A stretch of DNA of 64,000 nucleotides, taken from positions 1-64,000 of the forward strand of contig JANQSA010000035.1 of assembly GCA_028284285.1 (NCBI GenBank), written 5' to 3'. The position numbers were made by a program, and so were the translations under genes. Each line of letters begins with the position of its first letter. Position 1 is the stretch's first letter. The notes below the pieces were generated by a model. That model worked only from the letters and a program-made list of their open reading frames with translations, ran no database searches and had not been told where the DNA came from. Shown in pieces: positions 51,975 through 62,417 of the stretch. This stretch comes from Croceivirga sp. (GTDB taxonomy: Bacteria; Bacteroidota; Bacteroidia; Flavobacteriales; Flavobacteriaceae).

Positions 51975-53204
51975 ATGTCAACAAAACTACTTATCGGGCC
52001 GTTTACCCAGGTATTACCTATGTCCGGGCTTCCCCTAAAAGGGGCACTTAAGGATGAGGCCTTGGCAGTAGTTGAGAATGGAGGTGTATTGATTTCCGAA
52101 GGGCAGGTGTTAAAAGTAGATACTTTTACCAACCTGTTGCCCGATGCGGATAAAGTCCAGCAGGTGGAGAAGGATGCGGTATGCCTGCCGGGCTTTGTGG
52201 ATGCCCATACCCATATTTGTTTTGGCGGATCAAGGGCCCGGGACTATGCACTTCGCAATTCGGGGAAAACCTATCTGGAAATTGCAAGATCCGGGGGAGG
52301 GATCTGGGACACTGTCCTCAATACCCGTAGGGCCACCGAAGACACTTTAGCCCGTGGAATAGTCCTCCGTGCCGAAAAACACTTGCAACTAGGAGTAACC
52401 ACCCTGGAGGTCAAAAGCGGTTACGGCCTTTCCGTGGAAGAGGAATTAAAGATGTTGAGTGCTATTAAAAGGGCGCATTTGGAAACAGCACAGGATCTGG
52501 TTCCCACTTGTCTTGCCGCCCATATCCCTCCCAAGGATTTTAAAGGTTCCCCTGACCTATATCTTCAGGAAATGAGCCAAACGCTCTTCCCTCAACTGCG
52601 GGCCGAAAAGCTCACACAACGCATTGATGCTTTTGTAGAAGAAGGTGCCTTTTCCCCGAAGGAAATTGAATCGTATCTAAATACTGCTTCGCAAATGGGA
52701 TTTGACATCACTGTACATGCCGATCAATTCTCGACCGGAGGAAGTGCCATAGCAGTAAAATACAAGGCCGTGAGTGCCGACCATCTGGAGGCAAGTACGG
52801 CCAAAGAAATTGAACTTTTGGCCCGCAGTCATACCATAGCCACGGCATTACCGGGTGCATCCATTGGCCTGGGAAGTGATTTTGCTCCGGCAAGAAAACT
52901 ATTGGATGCCGGGGCGTGTTTGGCTATTGCAAGCGATCATAATCCCGGTTCTGCGCCCATGGGGCACTTGCTGGCACAAGCCAGTATTCTGGGAACTTTC
53001 CAAAAACTGTCCAACGCAGAGGTATTGGCTGGAATTACCTTTAGGGCTGCGGCAGCGCTAAAATTAGATGACCGTGGGGTGCTGGAACCTGGGAAAAAGG
53101 CGGATCTGGTTATTTTTCCAACGGGAAACTATCAGGAAATTACCTATCAACAAGGGCAGCTACATCCTTGTGGGGTATGGAAAAACGGACTAAAAGTGGT
53201 TTAG
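51975..53204 (+). CDS. hutI: Imidazolonepropionase
   Basis: A 409-residue amidohydrolase that opens imidazolone propionate to formiminoglutamate, the third step of histidine breakdown. Metal motif 'CLPGFVDAHTHICFGGSRARDY', 'TTLEVKSGYGLSVEEELKML', 'ITVHADQFSTGGS', 'AVSADHLEAS' and 'LAIASDHNPGSAPMGHL'. It starts directly after the hutH stop codon and ends 1 bp before hutU. Confidence 0.96.
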   Translation: MSTKLLIGPFTQVLPMSGLPLKGALKDEALAVVENGGVLISEGQVLKVDTFTNLLPDADKVQQVEKDAVCLPGFVDAHTHICFGGSRARDYALRNSGKTYLEIARSGGGIWDTVLNTRRATEDTLARGIVLRAEKHLQLGVTTLEVKSGYGLSVEEELKMLSAIKRAHLETAQDLVPTCLAAHIPPKDFKGSPDLYLQEMSQTLFPQLRAEKLTQRIDAFVEEGAFSPKEIESYLNTASQMGFDITVHADQFSTGGSAIAVKYKAVSADHLEASTAKEIELLARSHTIATALPGASIGLGSDFAPARKLLDAGACLAIASDHNPGSAPMGHLLAQASILGTFQKLSNAEVLAGITFRAAAALKLDDRGVLEPGKKADLVIFPTGNYQEITYQQGQLHPCGVWKNGLKVV

Positions 53205-53205
53205 T

Positions 53206-55224
53206 ATGAACAAGACGGAAATTGTTGATTTTAAGCATCTCATCCTGCAAGGTATTCCAGAGCAACTCCCTCAAAAAAAACCCTTGCCTGCAGGAGAGAA
53301 TCCGGCACCAAAGCGGAAGGATATCCTTTCCCCTGAAGAAAAAAAACTCGCCGTAACCAATGCCCTACGCTATTTTCCAAAAGAATGGCATGAAGAATTG
53401 GCTTTGGAATTTGCCGAGGAGCTCAAGGCGTTCGGACGTATCTATATGTATCGTTTTCAACCGGACTATGCGATGTATGCCCGGCCCATAGACCACTATC
53501 CGGCGAAAACAAAAGAGGCGGCTGCAATCATGCTTATGATCCAGAACAATTTGGATCCGGTAGTGGCACAGCACCCCAATGAACTTATCACCTATGGCGG
53601 TAACGGCGCCGTATTTCAGAATTGGGGACAATATTTGCTCACTATGAAATACCTGGCGGAAATGAGCGATGCGCAAACCCTGCATATGTATTCCGGACAT
53701 CCCATGGGGCTCTTTCCATCCTCTCCTGAAGCACCCAGAGTGGTGGTCACCAATGGGATGATGATCCCCAATTATTCCCAACCGGATGATTGGGAGCGAT
53801 TCAATGCGTTGGGGGTCACCCAATACGGACAAATGACCGCAGGCTCCTATATGTACATAGGCCCTCAGGGCATTGTTCATGGCACCACGATCACCGTAAT
53901 GAACGCCTTTAGAAAAGTGCTTCCGCCCGGAGAGTCTCCTCAGGGAAAAGTGTTCCTGACCTCCGGATTGGGGGGTATGAGCGGCGCACAGCCCAAAGCG
54001 GGAAACATTGCCAAATGCATTACCGTATGCGCCGAGGTAAATCCGGAAGCCGCAAAAAAAAGACATGCACAGGGATGGGTGGATGAACTCTTGGAAGATA
54101 TCACTGCGGTCGTAAAACGGACAAAAAAAGCCATTGTTTCCCAGGAGATAGTATCGTTGGCGTATATCGGTAATGTAGTAGAGCTCTGGGAACGCTTTTT
54201 CGAGGAAGGTATTTTTGTACACCTGGGATCGGATCAAACCTCCTTGCATAATCCCTGGTCCGGGGGCTACTATCCGGCAGGTCTGACTTTCCGGGAAGCC
54301 AATGAAATGATGGTCAAAGATCCTGAAAATTTTAAGGGCTACGTGCGGGAATCCCTAAGAAGGCAAGTCACGGCCATTAATCAACATACCGGGCAGGGTA
54401 CTTACTTTTTTGATTATGGCAACGCCTTTTTGTTAGAGGCCTCTCGGGCAGGAGCGGCTATTATGACCAAAAATGGGAAGGACTTCAAATACCCTTCTTA
54501 CGTACAGGATATACTGGGACCTATGTGTTTTGACTACGGATTTGGCCCGTTCCGTTGGGTGTGTACCTCTGGTAATGCCAGGGACCTGAAACAAACGGAT
54601 AATCTTGCCCTGGAAGTAATGGAGGCAATTCGTCATTCAGTACCAGTGGAAATACAACAGCAACTGCAGGACAACATCACATGGGTTCGGGAAGCGGAAC
54701 GGAATGCATTGGTGGTAGGTTCCCAGGCTAGGATCCTGTATGCTGATGCCGAGGGGCGTACCAGGATTGCCACTGCTTTTAACCGGGCTATTGCCGAAGG
54801 TAAGATTTCTGCCCCTGTGGTGCTGGGTCGTGATCACCACGATGTAAGTGGCACAGATTCCCCATTTCGGGAAACCAGCAATATCTATGATGGCAGTCAA
54901 TTTACAGCAGATATGGCTACACACAATGTAATTGGCGATAGTTTCCGGGGGGCCACCTGGGTTTCTATTCACAACGGTGGCGGTGTGGGCTGGGGAGAGG
55001 TTATTAATGGAGGCTTTGGGTTGGTATTGGACGGTTCTGAAGCAGCTGAAATCCGTTTAAAGAATCTCTTGTTCTACGATGTGAACAATGGCATTGCCAG
55101 ACGCGCCTGGGCAAGAAATCAGGAAGCCCTTTTTGCAATACAAAGGGAAATGAAACGAACCCCGAAATTAAAAGTAACCCTCCCCAATAGTGTGAATCCT
55201 TCCCTATTGAATAATGTATTCTGA
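53206..55224 (+). CDS. hutU: Urocanate hydratase
   Basis: A 672-residue NAD-dependent urocanase, second step of histidine breakdown. Signatures: 'MYSGHPMGLFPSSPEAPR', 'NYSQPDDWERFNALGVTQYGQMTAGS', 'YIGPQGIVHGTT', 'TSGLGGMSGAQPKA' and 'FRWVCTSGNARDLKQTD' with the active-site Cys region. It is longer than the ~555 residues of enterobacterial HutU and matches the longer Bacteroidetes form. The hutG start lies within or 1 bp after its end. Confidence 0.95.
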   Translation: MNKTEIVDFKHLILQGIPEQLPQKKPLPAGENPAPKRKDILSPEEKKLAVTNALRYFPKEWHEELALEFAEELKAFGRIYMYRFQPDYAMYARPIDHYPAKTKEAAAIMLMIQNNLDPVVAQHPNELITYGGNGAVFQNWGQYLLTMKYLAEMSDAQTLHMYSGHPMGLFPSSPEAPRVVVTNGMMIPNYSQPDDWERFNALGVTQYGQMTAGSYMYIGPQGIVHGTTITVMNAFRKVLPPGESPQGKVFLTSGLGGMSGAQPKAGNIAKCITVCAEVNPEAAKKRHAQGWVDELLEDITAVVKRTKKAIVSQEIVSLAYIGNVVELWERFFEEGIFVHLGSDQTSLHNPWSGGYYPAGLTFREANEMMVKDPENFKGYVRESLRRQVTAINQHTGQGTYFFDYGNAFLLEASRAGAAIMTKNGKDFKYPSYVQDILGPMCFDYGFGPFRWVCTSGNARDLKQTDNLALEVMEAIRHSVPVEIQQQLQDNITWVREAERNALVVGSQARILYADAEGRTRIATAFNRAIAEGKISAPVVLGRDHHDVSGTDSPFRETSNIYDGSQFTADMATHNVIGDSFRGATWVSIHNGGGVGWGEVINGGFGLVLDGSEAAEIRLKNLLFYDVNNGIARRAWARNQEALFAIQREMKRTPKLKVTLPNSVNPSLLNNVF

Positions 55225-55225
55225 C

Positions 55226-56179
55226 ATGGCAAAATATGAGTTCCCCCTAAAAGAAAACTGGTCCGGCAGAGCCTCCGACAAACAACTGTACTTACATGAG
55301 AAAGTAAACTGTATGCCTTTTGATCAATTGGAGAAGGGTAAAAATCAGTTTGCCCTACTGGGTTACGCCTGCGACGAAGGAGTTCGTAGAAATTCAGGTC
55401 GGATAGGTGCCAAAAAAGGACCGGAAGCGATACGGAAAGTATTGGGAAAAATGCCCAATCATCTGAAAAGCGGTCAGCAACTCATTGATCTGGGAAATGT
55501 CTGTTGCCCCGGTAAGGCCATGGAAGCCGCTCAGGAAATGTTAAGCGAAAAAGTCTGTCAGCTATTGGACAAAAATACCTTCCCCATTCTTTTGGGAGGT
55601 GGACACGACATTGCTTACGGCCATTACAACGGTATCAAAAAATACCTGCTTTCCAAAAACAAAAGGCCCTCAATAGGCATTATCAATTTTGACGCCCATT
55701 TTGATTTGAGGGAAGACGATAAAAACGCAAACTCCGGCACTCCATTTTATCAGCTGGCCAATGAGAATGAACCGTTTCATTATCTCTGCCTCGGAATACG
55801 GAAAGATGCCAATGACCGCACCCTGTTTGAGACGGCTTCGGAAATGGACGTGACCTATGTGATGCAGAACACCTTTAGAATTGAATTTGTAAAGGAGATC
55901 AATACCTGGATAAAAGCATTCATCAACACTGTGGATAATGTTTATGTGACTATAGATCTGGACGGATTCTCCTCGGCCTATGCTCCCGGAGTAAGTGCAG
56001 CCTCGCCTATGGGCTTTTCCCCGGATATCGTTTTAGAGTGTCTGGAAACTATTATTGTTTCCGGAAAACTGATGAGTTTGGATATTGCGGAAATGAACCC
56101 CGACTTCGATATGGACCACCGAACGGCCAAATTAGCCGCCTCCCTAATTCATAAGGTCATCCATTCCGAATTTCCCTAA
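55226..56179 (+). CDS. hutG: Formimidoylglutamase
   Basis: A 317-residue arginase-family enzyme hydrolysing formiminoglutamate to glutamate and formamide, completing the hut pathway. Mn-binding motifs: 'ILLGGGHDIAYGHYNG', 'INFDAHFDLRED' and 'VTIDLDGFSSAYAPGVSA'. An ATG at 55214 overlaps the hutU end, but 55226 gives a simple 1-bp gap; the choice is not certain. Last gene of the operon, followed by inverted repeats. Confidence 0.95.
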   Translation: MAKYEFPLKENWSGRASDKQLYLHEKVNCMPFDQLEKGKNQFALLGYACDEGVRRNSGRIGAKKGPEAIRKVLGKMPNHLKSGQQLIDLGNVCCPGKAMEAAQEMLSEKVCQLLDKNTFPILLGGGHDIAYGHYNGIKKYLLSKNKRPSIGIINFDAHFDLREDDKNANSGTPFYQLANENEPFHYLCLGIRKDANDRTLFETASEMDVTYVMQNTFRIEFVKEINTWIKAFINTVDNVYVTIDLDGFSSAYAPGVSAASPMGFSPDIVLECLETIIVSGKLMSLDIAEMNPDFDMDHRTAKLAASLIHKVIHSEFP

Positions 56180-56182
56180 ATA

Positions 56183-56257
56183 AAAAAAGCCCCCCAAAAG
56201 GAAGCCTTTCATTGGCTTGCATTGTTAATGCAACACCGTTCCGAAAAGTATCGGAAC
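56183..56257. terminator. Cluster of inverted repeats after hutG
   Basis: Between the convergent hutG and ROK genes are an A-run, AAGCC..GGCTT, GCATT..AATGC, and a 7-bp stem GTTCCGA (56238) / TCGGAAC (56251). For the ROK transcript arriving from the right, the left-hand A-run would be read as a T-run. Terminator function is likely but the exact hairpin is unclear. Confidence 0.45.
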
Positions 56258-56295
56258 ACAACACAACAGGGCAAAGATAACTAAAGAATTATCTT

Positions 56296-57252
56296 TTAAC
56301 GATGATTCTCCCAAATTAATGCGGCGGCTCCACAGATAGCAGCCGTTTTCCCTTCCATTCCGGATTCCAATATTTTTACTTTTCCCCGGTAAACCTGCAA
56401 TAAAAATTGATCCAAATAACGTTCAAGCGGTTCTAAGATCCATTTACCGCTATTGACCAATCCCCCCATTAAAATAAAGGCTTCCGGTTGTGTAAACGCT
56501 GTAAAATTGGCCAAGGCCTGGGCCATAATTTTGGCAGTATAATCAAAGGCCCGTATAGCAATGGGATCCCCTTCTTCTGCTGCTTTTGTGATATCCTCAC
56601 CATGCAAATCTTTGTAGGCTATACTTCTAAACCGGCTTTCATCCATAAACTGGCTTTGCATATACAGAATAGTACGTTTTAATCCTGTGGCCGAAACATA
56701 GGCCTCCAGACCGCCTTCCACCCCGAGGCCGGTAAGTCTGCCATCCCCTATGGTCATATCCACATGACCTAATTCCCCTGCAAAACCATCGTATCCATCT
56801 ATCAAATGGCCGTTAGCCACTATTCCCGCCCCAAATCCTGTTCCCAGGGTAATCGCAATAAAATCAGTCATGTCCTTACCTCTACCAAAAAGCATTTCCC
56901 CCAAAGCAGCGGCACTTGCATCGTTCATGATTCGCATGGGCATGGGCATTTTCTCCCGCATTTTTTCCAAGAAAGGAACGGTGCCTTTCCAAAGCAAATT
57001 AGCGGCGTTTTCAATAGTACCACGCTTACTGGAAGCATTGGGCGCTCCAATGCCACAGCCAAGAATATTGGGGGTTTCCCTCAATTCCCCGATGAGTTCA
57101 TCCACCATGGTTTTTATCTTGTTCTGGTAATTGTCCAGATCGGGGTATTCCTTTGTTCTAAAAAAAGTCTGCTCCAAACAGTTCCCTTCTTTATCTACCA
57201 GTCCTATTTTTGTTTTGGTACCCCCTATATCTATTCCTATGACTATATCCAT
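56296..57252 (-). CDS. ROK family sugar kinase
   Basis: A 318-residue ROK-family kinase: phosphate motif 'VIGIDIGGTKTKIGLVD', 'GCGIGAPNASSKRG', 'IMNDASAAALGEMLFGRG', 'ITLGTGFGAGIVANG' and 'FILMGGLVNSGKWI'. No N-terminal helix-turn-helix, so it is a kinase rather than a repressor. The CxCGxxGCxE zinc motif typical of ROK proteins is absent: after 'AGELGHVDMTIGDGRLTGLGVEGGLEAYV' there are no cysteines. Probably a glucokinase- or fructokinase-like enzyme; substrate not determined. It diverges from xylB. Confidence 0.88.
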   Translation of the reverse strand: MDIVIGIDIGGTKTKIGLVDKEGNCLEQTFFRTKEYPDLDNYQNKIKTMVDELIGELRETPNILGCGIGAPNASSKRGTIENAANLLWKGTVPFLEKMREKMPMPMRIMNDASAAALGEMLFGRGKDMTDFIAITLGTGFGAGIVANGHLIDGYDGFAGELGHVDMTIGDGRLTGLGVEGGLEAYVSATGLKRTILYMQSQFMDESRFRSIAYKDLHGEDITKAAEEGDPIAIRAFDYTAKIMAQALANFTAFTQPEAFILMGGLVNSGKWILEPLERYLDQFLLQVYRGKVKILESGMEGKTAAICGAAALIWENHR

Positions 57253-57341
57253 GTTTATCTTTTAAGATGTTTTAAAGATAGTTTATCCCTTAATTTTTTT
57301 TGATATTTTTAGCGAAATCCAACTATAAAATCCTCCTTGCC

Positions 57342-58823
57342 TTGTATTATTTAGGAATAGACCTGGGAAGTTCTTCGACAAAGCTAGCTTTAGTAGCATG
57401 TGCTTCGGGAAATGCCATTGGTGTGGTGCATGAACCGGAAAAAGAAATGGCTATTCATGCCCCTCAGCCCGGATGGGCGGAACAACATCCCGATGATTGG
57501 TGGCATTGGGTCTGCAAGGGGATACAGAAAGTAACGAAAGAATATGGTATTACCTCCAAAGACATCAAGGGGATAGGTATTTCCTACCAAATGCATGGGC
57601 TCGTCGTGGTGGATGAAAAAGGGGCCTCTTTACGGCCATCCATTATTTGGTGCGACAGCCGTGCTGTGGCCATAGGCAATATGGCCTACGAAGCAATAGG
57701 TGAAGATTTTTGTACTACCCGCCTGTTGAATTCCCCGGGGAACTTTACGGCTTCCAAATTGCGCTGGGTCAAAGAAAATGAGCCCGCGGTGTATAAAAGA
57801 ATTTACAAATTCCTCCTTCCCGGAGACTATATTGCTTACCGGCTTTCCGGAGTGATGAACACTACAATTCCCGGGCTTTCTGAAGGTATTTTTTGGGACT
57901 TTCAATCGGATGCGATTTCAAGTACTTTAATGGACTATTTTCAAATTGATCCCGCCTTAGCTCCCGATCCGGTGGACACTTTTTCAGAACAGGCTCAGGT
58001 TTCTGCGCAAGGCGCAAGAGAGAGCGGGTTAATGGAAGGAACACCCATCCTTTACCGTGCCGGAGATCAGCCTAATAATGCACTATCCCTTAACGTGTTG
58101 CATCCGGGTGAAATAGCCGGCACAGGAGGCACTTCCGGGGTGATGTATGCGGTTACGGAGAACCACCGAGTAAAAGAATGTGCCCGGGTGAATCATTTTG
58201 CTCATGTGAATTACCAAATTGGTCAGAAAAAACGAATAGGAAAACTCTTGTGCGTCAACGGTGCAGGAATTATGTATCGCTGGCTCCGCCAAAACCTTTC
58301 GGTGGGTTCCTATGAAGAAATGAACCAATTGGCCAATACTGTGGAAATAGGCGCGGACGGGGTGTGTTTGCTGCCCTTTGGCAATGGCGCTGAGCGAATC
58401 CTGTACAACAGGGATATTGGTGCACGTATCCTGCACCTTAACCTAAATAGGCATACTACCTCCCATCTATGCCGTGCCGCACTGGAAGGTATTGCCTTTT
58501 CCTTTCTCTATGGTTTTGAGATGATGCGGTCCGATGGAATTGAAGCAAAAGTAATCCGGGCGGGTAATGATAATCTCTTTCGTTCAGAGATATTTGCTTC
58601 TGCAATAGCCACGCTTATCGGGAAGGAAATTGAGATCTACAACACCACTGGGGCCATTGGAGCGGCAAGAGCCTGCGCGCTGACGGATCACGACTTCTCC
58701 AGATTGTCAAATTTTATGCGCAACGACCATGTAAAGACCTACACTCCAGCAAAGGACACCTCAGCATATCAACAGGCCTACCAAAACTGGAAAAAAGAAC
58801 TGGAACAAATCATAAACCACTAA
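57342..58823 (+). CDS. xylB: Xylulokinase
   Basis: A 493-residue FGGY-family kinase phosphorylating D-xylulose. Motifs: '[17 protein letters not shown]', '[15 protein letters not shown]', '[13 protein letters not shown]', '[14 protein letters not shown]' and '[20 protein letters not shown]'. No ATG is available before the phosphate-1 motif; TTG codons are at 57300 and 57342, and the second gives the family's normal N-terminus. It lies 11 bp before xylA, giving an operon for xylose catabolism; no transporter or regulator is visible alongside. Confidence 0.92.
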   Translation: MYYLGIDLGSSSTKLALVACASGNAIGVVHEPEKEMAIHAPQPGWAEQHPDDWWHWVCKGIQKVTKEYGITSKDIKGIGISYQMHGLVVVDEKGASLRPSIIWCDSRAVAIGNMAYEAIGEDFCTTRLLNSPGNFTASKLRWVKENEPAVYKRIYKFLLPGDYIAYRLSGVMNTTIPGLSEGIFWDFQSDAISSTLMDYFQIDPALAPDPVDTFSEQAQVSAQGARESGLMEGTPILYRAGDQPNNALSLNVLHPGEIAGTGGTSGVMYAVTENHRVKECARVNHFAHVNYQIGQKKRIGKLLCVNGAGIMYRWLRQNLSVGSYEEMNQLANTVEIGADGVCLLPFGNGAERILYNRDIGARILHLNLNRHTTSHLCRAALEGIAFSFLYGFEMMRSDGIEAKVIRAGNDNLFRSEIFASAIATLIGKEIEIYNTTGAIGAARACALTDHDFSRLSNFMRNDHVKTYTPAKDTSAYQQAYQNWKKELEQIINH

Positions 58824-58834
58824 AGCATTACACT

Positions 58835-60160
58835 ATGGCAATACTGGGAGAAAAAGAATATTTTAAAGGTATTGGAGATATCCCGTTTGAGGGTAAGGAC
58901 TCTGATAATCCGTTGGCGTACAAATTTTACAATCCGGATCAAATGGTAGCCGGGAAAACCATGCGGGAGCATTTTAAATTTGCTATGGCCTACTGGCATA
59001 CGCTCTGCGGTACCGGGGGAGACCCTTTTGGCCCGGGCACCAGGAGTTTTCCATGGATGGCAAGCACCGATCCGCTGCAAGCAGCAAAGGATAAGGCCGA
59101 TGCGGCTTTTGAATTTATCACCAAGATGGGATTTGACTACTTCTGTTTTCACGATTTTGATCTGGTGGAAGAAGCTGACACCTTATCAGAATCGGAGAAA
59201 AGGGTTGAGCAGATCGTGGAATATCTAAAGGAAAAGATGGCTGCTTCAGGGGTAAAACTACTTTGGGGCACCGCGAATCTTTTTTCCCATCCCAGATACA
59301 TGAACGGAGCGGGTTCCAACCCCAACTTTGATGTGGTAGCCAGAGCCGGGGCCCAACTAAAAATTGCGTTGGATGCTACCCTGGCCCTAAACGGGGAAAA
59401 CTATGTCTTTTGGGGAGGACGGGAAGGCTATATGTCCCTGTTAAATACCCGAATGCAAATGGAACAAGACAACATCGGCCGCTTGATGCGTATGGCCAGG
59501 GATTATGCGAGAGGCCAGGGATTCCATGGCACTTTCTTTATTGAACCCAAACCCATGGAACCCATGAAGCATCAATACGATTTTGATGCGGCCACTTCAA
59601 TCAACTTTATTCGCGAACAAGGCCTTGAGGCAGATTTTAAGCTCAACATTGAAGTAAACCACGCCACCCTGGCCCAACATACCTTTCAACATGAACTACA
59701 AGTGGCGGCCAATGCCGGTATGTTAGGCAGTATAGATGCTAATCGAGGGGACTACCAAAACGGGTGGGATACCGATCAATTCCCAAACAACGTGCTGGAA
59801 ACCGCAGAGGCCCTGTTGGTATTCCTGAAAGCGGGCGGGCTTCAGGGCGGAGGTATTAATTTTGATGCAAAGACCCGAAGGAATTCCACCGACCTTGAAG
59901 ACATTTTTATCGCCCACATTGGTGGAGCGGATACCTTTGCACGGGCCCTTTTGGTGGCAGATGCTGTTATGCAAAACGCTCAGTACAACCACCTCTTAGA
60001 TCAACGTTATGCTTCTTTTTCTTCGGGCAAAGGTGCCGATTTTGTTTCGGAAAAACTGCAGCTTACCGATCTGTATGATTATTCAAAAACCGTTGGAGAA
60101 CCAAAACAGATCAGTGGCAAACAGGAGTTATTTGAGAATATTTTGAATCAGCACCTGTGA
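58835..60160 (+). CDS. xylA: Xylose isomerase
   Basis: A 441-residue class II xylose isomerase converting D-xylose to D-xylulose. Signatures: '[25 protein letters not shown]' start, '[15 protein letters not shown]' with catalytic His and Asp, '[16 protein letters not shown]', '[16 protein letters not shown]' (metal Glu) and '[20 protein letters not shown]'. Full length. Second gene after xylB. Confidence 0.97.
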   Translation: MAILGEKEYFKGIGDIPFEGKDSDNPLAYKFYNPDQMVAGKTMREHFKFAMAYWHTLCGTGGDPFGPGTRSFPWMASTDPLQAAKDKADAAFEFITKMGFDYFCFHDFDLVEEADTLSESEKRVEQIVEYLKEKMAASGVKLLWGTANLFSHPRYMNGAGSNPNFDVVARAGAQLKIALDATLALNGENYVFWGGREGYMSLLNTRMQMEQDNIGRLMRMARDYARGQGFHGTFFIEPKPMEPMKHQYDFDAATSINFIREQGLEADFKLNIEVNHATLAQHTFQHELQVAANAGMLGSIDANRGDYQNGWDTDQFPNNVLETAEALLVFLKAGGLQGGGINFDAKTRRNSTDLEDIFIAHIGGADTFARALLVADAVMQNAQYNHLLDQRYASFSSGKGADFVSEKLQLTDLYDYSKTVGEPKQISGKQELFENILNQHL

Positions 60161-60258
60161 AATAGAGACTGAATCAAGTATATGTCATCTCCAGCTTGTA
60201 CCACAACATCAATACCTAAAGGGTGTATTCAAGGTGCTTTCTTTTGCCGGCATGTTGT

Positions 60259-60462
60259 CTACACGTTCCCGCAAGGGTTATACGTTTCCGACTCAGCCAG
60301 ATTAAACAATGAGATGCTATCCAACACTTTTTGATCATCAATGATCACTTGTTGGTTTTTAACCGGATACGAATCAAATACCAGGGCGTGCTTCTGCAAG
60401 AAGCGAACACAATTAAAAAAACAGTAGGGCAATAGGTTTGTAGATACATATTTTAACTCCAT
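60259..60462 (-). CDS. Doubtful small ORF in the gap after xylA
   Basis: The 60161-60597 gap holds one ORF of 67 residues with no recognisable domain ('MELKYVSTNLLPYCFFNC' start, 'NQQVIIDDQKVLDSISLFNL' near the end). Composition is protein-like, but there is no homology cue or clear ribosome-binding site, so it may be a decayed gene fragment or chance. Nothing else is visible in this gap. Confidence 0.25.
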   Translation of the reverse strand: MELKYVSTNLLPYCFFNCVRFLQKHALVFDSYPVKNQQVIIDDQKVLDSISLFNLAESETYNPCGNV

Positions 60463-60597
60463 TTGGATATTTAATTTGTATCTACAGAAAATTTTATCAA
60501 ACAGCCTAGATTAAATAGATTTGATATAATTCAATTATTAAATTTTATTTGTAACATTAATCAAAAACCAGGAACGAATGTAGCGAAGAAACTATAT

Positions 60598-61551
60598 TTA
60601 GAAGTTAGCTTCCAAAACGGAGATATTTGGCCTTAATACGGTTTCGTTTCCCGTTCCGGAACCGATGGCAGCAACTTTTATTTTTTTCCCGGGACTTATC
60701 GTAACCGTTCGAATTGATTCCTTACCTCTTGTTTTGTATTTGACCTTATACTTGACTTTTATTGTTTTAGATATATGATTATTTTTTAGGTAATAATTAG
60801 TTCCTGAAGCCGATGTGTTTTTGCCGTGCCAATCTTCGTGGGTTTTCTCAATGTACTGTCGGGCTGTTGATTTGTTTATCTTCTTAAATTCTTTTGAATC
60901 TTTAGGTACGATTGTCATTTGGGCAAAAGTTGTTTCATCGCCATCATAAAAGAGATACGTATCATTTCTAAAATACCTTGTGGCCGCATTTACTTTAGTA
61001 GAAGGGTACCTATTGCCCCCTAAGATGTTCACAGCGGATATATCCCCCCATTGTTTTGTGTAAACATGCCATGTAGTATACCACTTTCCGTCATTACTGA
61101 ACAAATAGAAATAATTTTTTAAATCTGAATATATAGCTCCAACATCGGTTAACGGGCAGCCACCACCACCGAAACTATAAAGATCATATGTGGTTGGGGA
61201 CCAGGAGTTGTCCTTTGGAGTATAAACAGCGTATTTATCACCATCAAAATTGAATACATATAACTTTCCACCGTCGGGGTCAAATGTTAATGCTCCTATT
61301 TGGTTAAAAGGACAGTTGTAGCCCCCCATATCAGATACATCAACTGAATTCGAATGCTTACCAGTCTTTTTGTTCAATATCGAATATTTTTTTCCGTCTT
61401 CACTAACAAGGTAAATATTATTCCAATTATCAGTTGTTATCGCTCCAATTTTATTGAAGGGATGTTTTATGTCAATGTAACGCCAATCAATAACAATTTG
61501 TGCATTTATATAAACTCCATAAAAAACTAAAAGAAAGAGAATTCTATTCAT
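60598..61551 (-). CDS. Exported four-repeat protein, hemopexin-like
   Basis: A 317-residue protein with signal peptide ('ILFLLVFYGVYINAQ'). Four repeats start near residues 31, 81, 133 and 183 (period 50-52), each with a Pro-x-x-x-[IV]-x-A-x core and a '[LF]YLxxxDGxxY' strand: 'PFNKIGAITTD', 'PFNQIGALTFD', 'PLTDVGAIYSD', 'PSTKVNAATRY'. Repeats of this length and pattern resemble hemopexin-like blades, so a four-bladed propeller is likely. The C-terminal part (about 235-317) is a separate basic, beta-rich domain. Binding partner unknown. Stands alone. Confidence 0.6.
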   Translation of the reverse strand: MNRILFLLVFYGVYINAQIVIDWRYIDIKHPFNKIGAITTDNWNNIYLVSEDGKKYSILNKKTGKHSNSVDVSDMGGYNCPFNQIGALTFDPDGGKLYVFNFDGDKYAVYTPKDNSWSPTTYDLYSFGGGGCPLTDVGAIYSDLKNYFYLFSNDGKWYTTWHVYTKQWGDISAVNILGGNRYPSTKVNAATRYFRNDTYLFYDGDETTFAQMTIVPKDSKEFKKINKSTARQYIEKTHEDWHGKNTSASGTNYYLKNNHISKTIKVKYKVKYKTRGKESIRTVTISPGKKIKVAAIGSGTGNETVLRPNISVLEANF

Positions 61552-61826
61552 TATTTGAACATTGTTTAATTATTGTATTTAAACAGTTACTTAAGATTTT
61601 GGGCGAAGGATTGTCTTATGATCTCATTTTGCAACATATATTTTATACACTTTGGTTAAAGGTATTTAAACATCCATTTTCATTAAATACCCACAAAAGG
61701 GTATTTTTCCAGTGCCTAGTTGAAATAGTTCTCCTTTTCCACCGTTTTTTTGAACTTTGTCAAAGGGAATTACCACCTGCTACTATCTGTCAGCAGCAGA
61801 ATTTGTATCGCCTGTGATAAGGGTGA

Positions 61827-62417
61827 TCAAAATCTCCATCCGAAATTCAAACCTCCCCTTGCCTGGACTTCCTGTCCTATATTTTCGTCGTCCGGCAATC
61901 CAAGATTTCTGCCAACCCCGAAGCCGAGGTCAACCAAAAAACCACTCTGGCTTATCCATTTCCAGCCGATTCCCGCTCCAATAGAGGTATCAAAAAAACT
62001 TTCGTTTGTTACAGAGTCATCTACACTACTGAAAATGGGCTCTTTAAAAGTGAAGAATTTGACAAAACCTTCTGCATAGAAGCCTTTTGCCCCGTAGTCC
62101 TGTTTGGAAAAGAAATACTGACGGTAGTACGGGGTCAGAGAGAAATTTTCGTACTCTGAATAATCGTCAAAGTCGTCCTCATCGTCAAGCGAAACAAACA
62201 AATCGATCCCTACCCCCGAATATCTTCCCAAAATATACTCGTACCTTGGGTTCAATGCAGGAATGGCAATAGCCGAGATGACATCTATACTTACCTCGTT
62301 TCTTTTGGCAACAGCAAATTTTGCGATCCTTTTCTGTGAATCTGTAGGTTCATCCTCTTGTGAATGAACAGTAAATGAAAATAATAGGGCAAAAGAAATA
62401 AAAAGAAGGTTTTTCAT
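61827..62417 (-). CDS. Outer-membrane beta-barrel protein
   Basis: A 196-residue predicted beta-barrel. The ATG at 62417 precedes a good signal peptide ('MKNLLFISFALLFSFTVHSQ'); the upstream ATG at 62462 adds only an uninformative 15 residues, so I start at 62417. Alternating strands follow: 'NEVSIDVISAIAIPALNPRYEYIL', 'GVGIDLFVSL', 'FSLTPYYRQYFF', 'GFYAEGFVKFFTF' and 'GAGIGWKWIS', ending in 'RGGLNFGWRF' with the terminal Phe expected for BAM-dependent insertion. DUF3575-like; function unknown. Confidence 0.78.
   Translation of the reverse strand: MKNLLFISFALLFSFTVHSQEDEPTDSQKRIAKFAVAKRNEVSIDVISAIAIPALNPRYEYILGRYSGVGIDLFVSLDDEDDFDDYSEYENFSLTPYYRQYFFSKQDYGAKGFYAEGFVKFFTFKEPIFSSVDDSVTNESFFDTSIGAGIGWKWISQSGFLVDLGFGVGRNLGLPDDENIGQEVQARGGLNFGWRF

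Noticed and set aside
53365-54249. 294-residue open frame antisense to hutU
   Set aside because: It lies wholly inside a well-conserved urocanate hydratase gene, its translation is rich in His, Cys and Arg with no domain, and it has no independent promoter; a shadow frame.
57253-60160. xylAB as part of polymer synthesis because UDP-xylose is made in the exopolysaccharide locus
   Set aside because: UDP-xylose comes from UDP-glucuronate, not from free xylose, and the two loci are more than 30 kb apart; xylAB is ordinary catabolism.
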